Shown in pieces: positions 55,561 through 64,000 of a DNA stretch of 64,000 bases. Positions within the stretch are counted from its first letter, which is position 1. Every line of letters starts with the position of its first letter. The stretch is from positions 1 through 64,000 of the forward strand of contig JAWODJ010000098.1 of the NCBI GenBank assembly GCA_046483315.1, in the 5' to 3' direction. Both the position numbers and the translations under genes were made by a program. The stretch comes from PXAP01 sp046483315 (lineage in GTDB: Bacteria > Bacteroidota > Bacteroidia > Bacteroidales > PUMT01). The notes beneath the pieces are model-generated. The model saw only the letters and a program-made list of their open reading frames with translations. It had not been told where the DNA came from and searched no databases.

Positions 55561-56756
55561 TGCTTTTTCGATATTACATATTGATATTGGTTTTTATTTT
55601 GTTTTGCAGGATTGATATTTATAGTCAGACCAAAGAGGATTTGGAAAGGAAAAGAATAGAAGCACAGGAAATTATTCGCAATACCAGCCGGTTACTTGAA
55701 GAGACAAGCGTTACCCGTCAAAACAGTCTTGAAAAGCTTAATATTGTTAATCGAAGGCTTCAGACCAGGCAGAGTCTGATTAATACAATCGAATCTGAGG
55801 TAGAGTATATTGATTTTGTTATTAATCAGCGAAATGAACGTATATCTGAACTGGAAGGAGAACTGAATGATGCCCGGGATGCTTATTCGAGGCTTATTAA
55901 GATAGCACATAAGCATCGCTTTACTCATCAAAAAATAATGTTTATTTTATCAGCAGAGAATTTTAATCAGGCTTACCGAAGGTTTAAATATCTTCAGCAA
56001 TACAGTCAGTCCAGGCAAAAGCAGATTATCAAAATCCGGGAATTAACGAGTAATATAGTAGAAGAGATTGATAAACTTGAAATTAACAGGAATGAGAAAA
56101 TTATTTTGCTGCAGCAACAACAAAATGAGACAAATTTGTTAAGCCGGGAACGAAGAGAACAAAATTCAATTATTAAAGATTTACAAAGAAGAGAAGGCCA
56201 GCTTAGAGAAAAAATTAAGGAACAGGAAAAGATAGCTCAGGCTCTCCAGAATGCTATTGAGGATTTAATCAGAGAAGAAGCAAGAATTGCCCGTGAGGCT
56301 GAAATCTATGAGCTTACCCCGGAAGAGAAAATTGTTTCTGATCAGTTTCAAAATAATAAAGGAGGATTGCCATGGCCAATCGACAGAGGTGTTGTTACAG
56401 GACAATTCGGGGAAAATCCGCATCCTGTGTTACAGGGGATAAAGATTCAAAATAACGGTATTGATATAAGTACTGTTGAAAATTCTGAAGTAAAGGCTTT
56501 GTTCAGGGGAGTTGTACGGCAGATTTTAACTGTTCCGGGACTAAACAATGTTGTAATTATCCGGCACGGTAATTTTCTTACCGTTTATGCAAATTTATCT
56601 CATGTATATGTAAGAAGCGGTGATAAGATTGAAACATCTCAGCTTATCGGTCGGGTTTTTACTGACAGTGAAGAGCCTGACAAAACAGTTCTTCATTTGG
56701 AAATATGGGATGAAAACCGGAAGCTTGATCCTGTATTATGGCTTAGCAGGCAGTAG
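55560..56756 (+). CDS. EnvC-like murein hydrolase activator with degenerate LytM domain
   Basis: A 398-residue exported protein: signal peptide (to about residue 23), a long coiled coil (about 25-250), and a C-terminal M23/LytM domain (about 275-398). The zinc and catalytic residues of active LytM peptidases are mostly replaced: the first His of H-x-G-I-D is Asn in NNGIDI (near 297), the His of YAHLS is Asn in YANLS (near 342), and the first His of HLH is Val in VLHLEIW. It should therefore activate amidases, like E. coli EnvC and NlpD, rather than cut peptidoglycan. It is the last gene of the dut-TPR-DUF4292 run. Confidence 0.88.
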   Translation: MLFRYYILILVFILFCRIDIYSQTKEDLERKRIEAQEIIRNTSRLLEETSVTRQNSLEKLNIVNRRLQTRQSLINTIESEVEYIDFVINQRNERISELEGELNDARDAYSRLIKIAHKHRFTHQKIMFILSAENFNQAYRRFKYLQQYSQSRQKQIIKIRELTSNIVEEIDKLEINRNEKIILLQQQQNETNLLSRERREQNSIIKDLQRREGQLREKIKEQEKIAQALQNAIEDLIREEARIAREAEIYELTPEEKIVSDQFQNNKGGLPWPIDRGVVTGQFGENPHPVLQGIKIQNNGIDISTVENSEVKALFRGVVRQILTVPGLNNVVIIRHGNFLTVYANLSHVYVRSGDKIETSQLIGRVFTDSEEPDKTVLHLEIWDENRKLDPVLWLSRQ

Positions 56757-57021
56757 AATTTTATTATAAGCAATTATTTAATTTTTTTGTAACCATTTAA
56801 CCTTTATTTGAGTATATGATAAATATGGTTCATATCAACGATTAAGAATACCCGGATATGATAAAAACGATGATGTTCTATAAGGAATTAGACTAGCCCT
56901 TTTTGGTTGGGGTTTAGTGCTTTTTAAATTCCTGTACAATAGTACATCAGATAAAAATTCAGTGGTTAATTTTTTTAAACTAACTCTAGAGTTTACATTA
57001 TTAAGATACAATATCTGATAG

Positions 57022-57417
57022 ATGGAAAAAAAATTGAGCATTCCTTCAAAGATTGAGAATCTTCGGGAAATTGAACGAATTGTTGATGAAATTTCCGCAG
57101 AATTTAATTTGGGAACTGAAGTATACGGTAATATACTGATTGCCTGTCTTGAAGCTGTTAACAATGCTATTTCGCACGGTAATAAGCTTAATCCTGATAA
57201 AAATGTTGAGGTATATATTAAGATAGAAAATGATAAGCTTGTTATCAGTACAAAGGATGAAGGAACAGGCTTTGATTATGAAAATATTCCTGATCCTACT
57301 GCACCGGAAAATATAGAAAATGTAAATGGCAGGGGGATATTTCTTATGAAACAACTGTCTGATAAATTGAGTTTCCACGACAAGGGCAGAATATCTGAAA
57401 TGGTATTTAATTTATAG
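57022..57417 (+). CDS. RsbW-type ATP-binding anti-sigma regulator
   Basis: A 131-residue GHKL ATPase of the serine-kinase anti-sigma group. The N box EAVNNAISHGN is at about 49-59, G1 DEGTGFD at about 78-84 and G2 GRGIFLMKQL at about 104-113. Such proteins phosphorylate anti-sigma antagonists and are opposed by PP2C phosphatases. No sigma or antagonist gene is adjacent; ybeY follows three bases later. The 265-base gap upstream shows no gene. Confidence 0.85.
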   Translation: MEKKLSIPSKIENLREIERIVDEISAEFNLGTEVYGNILIACLEAVNNAISHGNKLNPDKNVEVYIKIENDKLVISTKDEGTGFDYENIPDPTAPENIENVNGRGIFLMKQLSDKLSFHDKGRISEMVFNL

Positions 57418-57420
57418 AAA

Positions 57421-57843
57421 TTGTCCATAACACAAACCTCTGTAGAGTCAGGATTTAAATATAGAAATTTTTCTTCACTAAAGAAATGGCTTTTTTTTGT
57501 CATTCTTAACGAAGGATGTAAAATCGGAAATATTTCAATCGTATTTACCTCTGATAGTTATTTACTAAAAATTAATCAGGAATTTTTGGGTCATGATTTT
57601 TATACCGATGTTATTAGTTTTGATTATTGTACCGGTTCAGTAATAAATGGTGAAATTCTTGTTAGTACAGACCGCGTTAAAGAGAATGCTCATAAATTCG
57701 ATGTAAAATTTAAAGAAGAAATAGACCGGGTTATACTTCACGGAATACTTCACTTAATCGGTTATTCTGATAAAGTCAGACAGGATAAAATCCGAATGGA
57801 AGAACGAGAATGTTACTATTTGGAATTCAGGTCAATATACTGA
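57421..57843 (+). CDS. ybeY: Endoribonuclease YbeY
   Basis: Metal-dependent RNase for 16S rRNA maturation and ribosome quality control. The 140-residue protein is read from TTG 57421, three bases after the previous stop; no ATG is available at the N-terminus. The zinc motif HGILHLIGYSDK (about 99-110) keeps the first two histidines; the third, usual in GYDH, is replaced by Ser-Asp as in other Bacteroidota YbeY. LNEGCKIGNISIVF is the expected beta region. Confidence 0.87.
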   Translation: MSITQTSVESGFKYRNFSSLKKWLFFVILNEGCKIGNISIVFTSDSYLLKINQEFLGHDFYTDVISFDYCTGSVINGEILVSTDRVKENAHKFDVKFKEEIDRVILHGILHLIGYSDKVRQDKIRMEERECYYLEFRSIY

Positions 57844-57871
57844 AACCTTCCTAATTTATTCAATTTATATA

Positions 57872-57879
57872 TATATTTG
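57872..57879 (+). promoter_or_regulatory. mnmG minus-7 box
   Basis: TATATTTG fits TAnnTTTG exactly, 22 bases before the mnmG ATG at 57902. No clear TTTG lies at the proper distance upstream. Confidence 0.4.
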
Positions 57880-57901
57880 CATTTCATATTACTAAATTCC
57901 T

Positions 57902-59782
57902 ATGAAAATAGAATTTGAGTATGATATTATTGTTGTAGGAGCAGGACATGCTGGTTGTGAGGCTGCTGCCTCAGCTGCAAATTTAGGAAACCGGGTACTG
58001 CTTATTACAATGGATATGAATAAGATAGCTAATATGAGCTGCAATCCTGCAATTGGTGGCATTGCAAAGGGGCAGATTGTCAGGGAGATAGATGCGATTG
58101 GTGGGTTTACAGGAATTGTTACGGACAAAAGTACTGTTCAATTTCGAATGTTAAACAGAAGTAAAGGACCGGCAATGTGGAGTCCGAGAGCACAATGCGA
58201 CAGAGTGCTTTTTTCTCAAAATTGGAGAATGATTCTGGAAGGCATTAAAAATGTTGATTTCTGGCAGGATATTGTTACTGAATTAATTATAGAGAGTGAC
58301 TTAATTAAGGGAGTTAAAACCAATATGGGATTTAACTTCTTCAGTAAAACAGTTATACTGACCAACGGTACTTTTCTTAATGGGTTAATGCATATAGGAA
58401 ATGTAAAAATTAAAGGAGGAAGGGCATCAGAACCCTCCTCATATGGCATAAGTGAACAATTGGAAAATTATGGCTTTAAAGTTGGCAGGATGAAAACCGG
58501 TACTCCTCCGAGAATTGACGGTAGAACTGTGAACTTTAAAGAACTGGAAATACAGAATGGTGATTCCAATCCTGGCAGATTTTCTTTTTATGAAAATAAT
58601 TTTGTACTTAATGATCAAATGCCTTGTTACGTTACATATACTAATCCGGAGGTACATTCGATACTTGAACAAGGATTTAAGGAAAGTCCTTTGTTTAGCG
58701 GGAAAATTAAAGGACTTGGTCCCAGGTATTGTCCGAGTATTGAGGACAAAATCGTGACCTTCTCTGGGAAAGACCGGCACCAGTTATTTATTGAACCTGA
58801 AGGATGGAATACTTACGAATATTATATAAACGGTTTTTCATCATCTTTGCCCCTTGAAATTCAATTAAAAGCATTACGTAAAGTTAAAGGATTAGATAAT
58901 GTGAAAATTTTCAGACCTGGTTATGCTATCGAATATGATTATTTTTTACCGACTCAATTAAAATACACCCTTGAAACTAAAATTATATCCAATTTGTACT
59001 TTGCCGGGCAGATTAATGGAACTACCGGATATGAAGAAGCCGCAGGACAGGGAATAGTGGCAGGAATCAATGCACATTGCAAAATAGCCGGGAAAACTGA
59101 ATTTATATTACGCAGGGATGAAGCTTATATAGGGGTTTTAGTTGATGATCTGATTACAAAAGGTGTTGATGAACCGTATCGTATGTTTACATCTCGGGCT
59201 GAATACAGGATTTTACTAAGACAGGATAATGCAGATGAAAGATTAACTGAAAAATCCTATAAACTTGGATTAGCCTCAGAGAGACGATATTTGAGTCTGG
59301 AGAAGAAAAGAAAAACTGCAAATCAAATTAAAGAATTTATATACAACCACAGTATAACTCCAAATGTTATTAACGATTTTTTAATTTCTAAATCTACTTC
59401 TCCGATTAAGCAAGGCGTAAAGCTTTTCGAAATTCTTTTAAGGCCTCAGGTTAATATCTTTGAACTTCGTGAATATGTACCTGACTTTAAGAAAGAGACA
59501 GAACCTTTAAATAGTTTTATGACAGAGATACTTGAAAGTGTTGAGATTAATTTGAAATACAAGGGATATGTGGATCGGGAGAAGTTAATGGCTGATAAAC
59601 TAAAGCGATTGGAATATATTTCAATTCAAGAAGACTATGATTATGATAAATTAAAATCAATATCTACCGAAGGACGAGAGAAGTTAAAACGGATAAGACC
59701 TTCCACACTTGGCCAGGCGGCAAGAATAAGCGGGGTTTCTCCTGCAGATATAAGTGTTTTGCTTATTCATTTAAGTAAATAA
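57902..59782 (+). CDS. mnmG: tRNA uridine-5-carboxymethylaminomethyl enzyme MnmG
   Basis: FAD-dependent subunit of the MnmE-MnmG complex, which modifies the wobble uridine of several tRNAs. The FAD fingerprint GAGHAGCEAA is at about 13-22, then NPAIGGIAKGQIVREIDAIGG-type segment near 48-67 and GTPPRIDGRT near 200-209. The C-terminal domain ends STLGQAARISGVSPADISVL. The length of 626 is typical. mnmG (gidA) is often near the replication origin; two parS sites follow it directly. Confidence 0.96.
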   Translation: MKIEFEYDIIVVGAGHAGCEAAASAANLGNRVLLITMDMNKIANMSCNPAIGGIAKGQIVREIDAIGGFTGIVTDKSTVQFRMLNRSKGPAMWSPRAQCDRVLFSQNWRMILEGIKNVDFWQDIVTELIIESDLIKGVKTNMGFNFFSKTVILTNGTFLNGLMHIGNVKIKGGRASEPSSYGISEQLENYGFKVGRMKTGTPPRIDGRTVNFKELEIQNGDSNPGRFSFYENNFVLNDQMPCYVTYTNPEVHSILEQGFKESPLFSGKIKGLGPRYCPSIEDKIVTFSGKDRHQLFIEPEGWNTYEYYINGFSSSLPLEIQLKALRKVKGLDNVKIFRPGYAIEYDYFLPTQLKYTLETKIISNLYFAGQINGTTGYEEAAGQGIVAGINAHCKIAGKTEFILRRDEAYIGVLVDDLITKGVDEPYRMFTSRAEYRILLRQDNADERLTEKSYKLGLASERRYLSLEKKRKTANQIKEFIYNHSITPNVINDFLISKSTSPIKQGVKLFEILLRPQVNIFELREYVPDFKKETEPLNSFMTEILESVEINLKYKGYVDREKLMADKLKRLEYISIQEDYDYDKLKSISTEGREKLKRIRPSTLGQAARISGVSPADISVLLIHLSK

Positions 59783-59792
59783 TTATAGATTA

Positions 59793-59806
59793 GTTCCACG
59801 TGGAAC
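59793..59806. other. parS site 1
   Basis: The perfect palindrome GTTCCACGTGGAAC, flanked as A...A, matches the ParB-binding parS core (TGTTCCACGTGGAACA form). It lies 11 bases after the mnmG stop in a 171-base gap without a gene. Confidence 0.85.
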
Positions 59807-59852
59807 ATTAATGAAGTTTTCAGGAAATTTGAATTATATAATTTATGATTTC

Positions 59853-59866
59853 GTTCCACGTGGAAC
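59853..59866. other. parS site 2
   Basis: A second identical 14-base palindrome GTTCCACGTGGAAC, flanked as C...A, exactly 60 bases after the first. Two close copies make a chance origin very unlikely. ParB loaded here would organise origin segregation. Confidence 0.85.
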
Positions 59867-59953
59867 AATCATAAATATTGTATTGGCATAGATTTTTTCT
59901 ATTTAAATTGAATTACACAAAAAAGTATAAAACTTAATTTTAAATTATTTTCA

Positions 59954-61582
59954 ATGCAATTCAAACTAAAAGGTAATCTTGTTGATGCTTATTCAAAAAG
60001 AATATTTCCTGCAGAAGTCATCATTGTTAATGGGAAAATTGACAGTATTTCTGAAAGCAAGGGAAAATATAGTCATTATATTTTACCCGGGTTAGTAGAT
60101 TCACATGTTCATATTGAAAGTTCAATGCTGAGCCCTTCAGGATTTGCTTATCTGGCTGTAAAACATGGTACAGTTGCAGTTGTTTCAGATCCTCATGAAA
60201 TTGCTAATGTTGCCGGAATTGAAGGTGTTTGCTATATGACAGATAGCGCTGAAACTGTACCTCTGAAATTTTATTTTGGTGCACCCTCATGTGTGCCGGC
60301 CACAGAATTTGAGACTTCCGGTGCGAGACTTGATCCGGAAGACGTAAAAAACCTGTTAAATAAGGATAATATTTTCTTTCTTTCAGAAGTGATGAATTAC
60401 CCGGGCGTGATATATAATGAAGAAAATATTATGCAGAAAATTGATTTAGCACGTAAACTAAATAAGCCCATAGACGGGCATGCACCGGGATTGACCGGAG
60501 ATGGTTTACTTACATATGCAAATGCAGGTATCACTACAGATCATGAATGTTTAAATATAAATGAAGCGGAGGAAAAAATATCTGCCGGCATAAAAATTCA
60601 AATAAGGGAAGGGAGTGCCGCAAAGGGGTTTGATAATTTATTTGAATTGATCGATAAATATCCGGAATCAGTTATGCTCTGTTCTGATGATATGCATCCT
60701 GATGATCTTATTGCAGGCCATATTAATATTTTGCTTTCAAGAGGTGTTAAAAAAGGAGTAAATATTTTCAATCTGATAAAAGCGGCAAGTATTAATCCGG
60801 TATTACATTATAACCTTTCCGCAGGTCTTCTTCGTGAAGGTGATAATGCCGATTTTATTATTGTGAAGGATCTAAAGAATTTTGATGTTCTGGAAACTTA
60901 TATTGATGGAAATAAAGTTTTTGAAAAAGGGAATGTATTATTTAATCCGGTAAAGAAGGATTTTATTAAAAGCTTCAGGACTTTACATTTGAATTCAGAA
61001 GAGATACAAATTTTTGCTGAGACTGATAAAATTAAAATAATTAAAGTAAAAGATGGAGAATTATATACCGGTTCTGATATTATCAAGGCAACAGTCAAAG
61101 ATAGATTTGTGGTGGCGGATGCCAGTCGGGATATTTGCAAAATAGTTGTTGTTAATAAATATGGAAATTACAAACCTTCTGTAGGGTTTGTTTCCGGATT
61201 CGGATTACGCAATGGGGCTATGGCAGGTTCAGTAGCCCATGATAGCCACAATATAGTTGCTGTTGGCGTTGAAGATAAATATATTGTTGAGGCTGTTAAC
61301 TCGGTTATTGATATGCAGGGAGGACTTGTGGCGGTTTCAGATTTCGGAAAAAAGTTTTTGCAGCTTGAAATAGCCGGTTTAATGACAAATAATGAAGGCG
61401 AGGAAGTGGCCAGATCATATAAATTACTTGACAAATATGTAAAAAAAATGGGTTCAGGGCTCAGTGCACCTTTTATGAGCTTGTCATTTATGGCATTACT
61501 TGTTATTCCTGAACTAAAAATCGGAGACAAAGGGTTGTTTGATGTAAATGAATTTTCATTTACACCACTATTTATAAAATGA
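59954..61582 (+). CDS. ade: Adenine deaminase
   Basis: Amidohydrolase that converts adenine to hypoxanthine and ammonia in purine salvage. The metal site begins HVHIESSM (His51, His53), with further ligands in GHAPGL (about 173-178) and TDHECLN (about 195-201) and the aspartate region CSDDMHPDDL (about 243-252). The C-terminal domain with GFVSGFGLRNGAMAGSVAHD is typical of the microbial enzyme. At 542 residues it is full length. It precedes uvrC closely. Confidence 0.93.
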   Translation: MQFKLKGNLVDAYSKRIFPAEVIIVNGKIDSISESKGKYSHYILPGLVDSHVHIESSMLSPSGFAYLAVKHGTVAVVSDPHEIANVAGIEGVCYMTDSAETVPLKFYFGAPSCVPATEFETSGARLDPEDVKNLLNKDNIFFLSEVMNYPGVIYNEENIMQKIDLARKLNKPIDGHAPGLTGDGLLTYANAGITTDHECLNINEAEEKISAGIKIQIREGSAAKGFDNLFELIDKYPESVMLCSDDMHPDDLIAGHINILLSRGVKKGVNIFNLIKAASINPVLHYNLSAGLLREGDNADFIIVKDLKNFDVLETYIDGNKVFEKGNVLFNPVKKDFIKSFRTLHLNSEEIQIFAETDKIKIIKVKDGELYTGSDIIKATVKDRFVVADASRDICKIVVVNKYGNYKPSVGFVSGFGLRNGAMAGSVAHDSHNIVAVGVEDKYIVEAVNSVIDMQGGLVAVSDFGKKFLQLEIAGLMTNNEGEEVARSYKLLDKYVKKMGSGLSAPFMSLSFMALLVIPELKIGDKGLFDVNEFSFTPLFIK

Positions 61583-61598
61583 CTTTTTGATTATTTAT

Positions 61599-63416
61599 AT
61601 GAATGAATCATCAACAGAAAAATTGCGTAATTCGGTAAATGCATTACCAGCATTGCCAGGGGTTTATTTATTTCTTGACAGTGAAAACAGGATAATATAT
61701 ACCGGGAAAGCCAAAAACCTGAAAAAAAGGGTCAGTTCATATTTTTTCAAAAAGAAATTTGATAACAATAAGCTGAGAATACTTGTAAAACAAATCAGAC
61801 AAATCGATCATATAGTTGTTGAGACCGAGTCTGATGCTCTTTTATTGGAAAATAACCTGATAAAGGAATATAAACCAAGGTATAACGTTTTACTGAAGGA
61901 TGATAAATCTTTTCCCTACATCTGCATTAAGAATGAGCCTTTTCCAAGAGTTTTTACAACACGTAATCCTGTAAAAGACGGATCTTTGTATTACGGACCA
62001 TATACTTCTGTTTATATGGTCAGGACAATTCTCGAGCTTTTAAGGCAATTATATCCTCTCAGAAATTGTAAATATCATCTTAGCGAAAAAAATATTAATT
62101 CCGGTAAATTCAAGGTTTGCCTGGAATATCATATAGGAAATTGTAAGGGCCCGTGTGTTGGAAAGCAATCTATTGAAGAATATGATATTAACATAAACCA
62201 TATAAAGAAAATTCTAAAAGGAAATATTAACGGAGTAAAGGCGTTTTTAAAAGAAAGAATGCAACTACAGGCAGGAAATCTTGCCTATGAGGAGGCTCAA
62301 AATACAAAAGAAAAGCTTGCAATACTCGAGAGATATCAAAGTAAATCAACAATAGTAAATCCCTTAATCAGCAATCTTGATGTTTATTCTTTTATTGATA
62401 AACCGCTTTTTGCAGTTGCTAATTATTTAAAGGTGGTCAATGGGGCAGTTATACAATCCCGTACAATAGAGATAAAAAAAGTATTATCAGAAAGTAAAAA
62501 CGATTTATTAGCTCTTTGCATTACTGAAGTCAGGAGTAATGAAATTAACAATGCCTCCGAGATAGTTGTACCTTTTATTCCTGATATAAATTTACAGGGA
62601 GTTAAATTTACAATTCCTGTACGGGGAGATAAAAAGCGGCTGCTTGATCTTTCTAATAGAAATGCACTCTATTATCTAAAGGAAAAAGAGAGGAAGATCA
62701 CAGCCAAAAAAGCCGCAAATACTGCAAATCGTATTCTTGAAACAGCAATGAAGGATATGCGCCTAAAAAAAATACCCCGCTATATTGAATGTTTTGATAA
62801 CTCGAATATTCAGGGGTATAATCCGGTTTCGGCATGTGTGGTTTTCAGAGACGGTAAACCCAGTAAGGGTGAATACCGGCATTATAATATTAAAAATGTT
62901 CAGGGGCCTGATGATTATGCTTCTATGAAGGAAGTTATTTATCGCCGGTACAGACGCTTGATTGATGAGGGCAGTTCCATACCACAATTAATTGTTGTTG
63001 ACGGAGGGAAAGCTCAGTTAGGAGCTGCTGTTGATGCAATTACACCGTTGGGGATAGCGGAAGAAACTGGTATTGTGGCAATCGCTAAAAAACTCGAAGA
63101 AATCTATTTTCCTGGCGACCCTGTGCCGCTGTACCTGGATAAAAAATCTGAAACCCTCCGTTTAATTCAGCATTTGAGAAATGAAGCACATCGCTTCAGT
63201 CTAATGTTTCACAGGCAAAAACGTTCATCCGGCTTTGCGAATTCTATACTTGAGTCCGTTCCCGGGCTGGGAGCCAAAACAATAGAAAAACTATATAAAA
63301 ACTTCAGGACATATGAATCTATTATGAATGCTGATTTTGGGGAACTCTCTTCTGTAATAGGAAAAACCAGGGCTAAATTGGTTATAGAATATTTTAAGGA
63401 ATATAAAAAGACTTAA
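61599..63416 (+). CDS. uvrC: Excinuclease ABC subunit C
   Basis: Makes the two incisions beside a DNA lesion during nucleotide excision repair. The start is ATG 61599 (MNESSTEKLRN); a TTG four codons earlier is less likely. Domains: GIY-YIG nuclease (about 12-95, with PGVYLFLD and IYTGKAKNLKKRV), a zinc-less cysteine region with CLEYHIGNCKGPC (about 170-182), UVR motif (about 205-240), the RNase H-like nuclease (about 375-530), and a C-terminal helix-hairpin-helix pair with VPGLGAKTIEKL. Length 605. Confidence 0.95.
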   Translation: MNESSTEKLRNSVNALPALPGVYLFLDSENRIIYTGKAKNLKKRVSSYFFKKKFDNNKLRILVKQIRQIDHIVVETESDALLLENNLIKEYKPRYNVLLKDDKSFPYICIKNEPFPRVFTTRNPVKDGSLYYGPYTSVYMVRTILELLRQLYPLRNCKYHLSEKNINSGKFKVCLEYHIGNCKGPCVGKQSIEEYDININHIKKILKGNINGVKAFLKERMQLQAGNLAYEEAQNTKEKLAILERYQSKSTIVNPLISNLDVYSFIDKPLFAVANYLKVVNGAVIQSRTIEIKKVLSESKNDLLALCITEVRSNEINNASEIVVPFIPDINLQGVKFTIPVRGDKKRLLDLSNRNALYYLKEKERKITAKKAANTANRILETAMKDMRLKKIPRYIECFDNSNIQGYNPVSACVVFRDGKPSKGEYRHYNIKNVQGPDDYASMKEVIYRRYRRLIDEGSSIPQLIVVDGGKAQLGAAVDAITPLGIAEETGIVAIAKKLEEIYFPGDPVPLYLDKKSETLRLIQHLRNEAHRFSLMFHRQKRSSGFANSILESVPGLGAKTIEKLYKNFRTYESIMNADFGELSSVIGKTRAKLVIEYFKEYKKT

Positions 63417-63498
63417 GATAAATTGTGAAACTAATAATATATTGAAATGCAGATATATAAATCTGTTTAATTAAAAATATTATTTAAGTATAATAAAT

Positions 63499-64000
63499 TT
63501 ACCGATCTCTCTCAGTTATATATTCGGCTAATTGCATAAGAGAGGTTTTAGCCTCATTATCAGGCATTTCAGCTAAATAATCTATCGCTTTCTGCTTGTG
63601 TTCCTCCATTTTTTCTAAGGCATATTCCAGTCCTTTCTTACGTAAAACAAAATCAATTACTTGTCCAATTTTTCCGGAATTATTATTGTTACGTCTGATA
63701 AGATTTAGAATATGACGTTTTTCCCAAACTGAAGAATTTGTCAAAGCATGAATTAATGGAAGAGTTATTTTCTTTTCTTTTATATCATTGGCAATCGGTT
63801 TACCTATGAGTCCCTTTTTCTGGTAATCAAAAACATCATCTTTTATCTGGAAGGCAATTCCAATGTGCTCAGCATAACATTTTATTTTATCAATACTTGC
63901 TTTGTCGCTTTGCACAGAACTGGCACCTGACTCAACACAGGCTATCATTAGTGTAGCAGTTTTTTTCCGGATAATATCAAAGTATTCTTCTTCAGTAATA
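63499..64000 (-). CDS. Polyprenyl diphosphate synthase, 5' end beyond the window
   Basis: C-terminal part of a trans-isoprenyl diphosphate synthase; the open frame continues past base 64000, so the first aspartate-rich motif is not seen. The second one is KDDVFDY, preceded by GIAFQI. The segment KGLIGKPIANDIKEKKITLPLI is typical of long-chain (hexa- to octaprenyl) enzymes that make quinone tails. It is convergent with uvrC across 82 bases and completes the isoprenoid theme with dxs and ispD. Confidence 0.88.
   Translation of the reverse strand, partial: ITEEEYFDIIRKKTATLMIACVESGASSVQSDKASIDKIKCYAEHIGIAFQIKDDVFDYQKKGLIGKPIANDIKEKKITLPLIHALTNSSVWEKRHILNLIRRNNNNSGKIGQVIDFVLRKKGLEYALEKMEEHKQKAIDYLAEMPDNEAKTSLMQLAEYITERDR

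Noticed and set aside
57421..57843. YbeY judged inactive because the third zinc histidine is missing
   Set aside because: The GYSDK/GYKDK form is, as far as I recall, usual for this protein in Bacteroidota, so it is a lineage trait rather than decay.
1..64000. Mobile elements, prophage or CRISPR array
   Set aside because: I found no transposase, integrase, phage structural gene or regularly spaced direct repeats in the window.

Overview
The window looks like a chromosomal segment from a member of the Bacteroidota, most likely Bacteroidales/Marinilabiliales-like. The evidence is promoters of the TTTG / TAnnTTTG type, rare Shine-Dalgarno sites, many lipoproteins with short lipoboxes, a DUF4292 / EnvC-like cluster, a two-component-type propeller protein with a PP2C output, and an L-fucose utilisation locus. 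I can recognise 46 larger protein genes, a few very small ones and one tRNA (Leu, anticodon CAA). There is no phage, insertion sequence or CRISPR array.

Left part (1-42 kb, mixed strands). The first ~400 bases look foreign and cut off the 3' end of a class I fumarase gene. Then come a translation/repair group on the minus strand (prmC, recX, prfB with its programmed +1 frameshift), ribD, a secreted caspase-fold protein followed by a giant sensor with a PP2C output, an OmpA-like lipoprotein, dxs, tRNA-Leu, a TerB/FHA/ABCG-type transporter fusion, a lipoprotein and a membrane coiled-coil protein, lgt, an Ig-like lipoprotein, a tandem UspA, and an acyl-CoA ligase. Next is a fucose locus (a RhaB-family kinase, a secreted esterase, fucP, fucI). 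It is followed by ispD, an oxidoreductase, an outer-membrane protein, lapA-like, comF, a barrel protein, a sirtuin, dnaG, a second copy of the lipoprotein family, hemW and rpiB.

A 611-base, very AT-rich gene-free stretch (42437-43047) precedes ruvB. Hand counts of sample rows show the plus strand is C-rich to its left, even inside plus-strand genes, and G-rich to its right. To the right most genes lie on the plus strand. Two exact palindromes matching the Bacteroidota parS core lie at 59.8 kb, just after mnmG. Together these suggest that the window spans the chromosomal replication origin, with the AT-rich stretch as the best oriC candidate.

Right part (43-64 kb, AT-richer, mostly plus strand): ruvB, a tiny membrane protein, a Crp/Fnr regulator, pheS, a lipoprotein cyclophilin, a patatin-Omp85 protein, a CDF cation exporter, and a cell-envelope run (flippase, dut, TPR lipoprotein, DUF4292 lipoprotein, EnvC-like protein with a degenerate LytM domain). 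It ends with an anti-sigma-type ATPase, ybeY, mnmG, the parS pair, adenine deaminase, uvrC and a polyprenyl synthase cut by the window edge.
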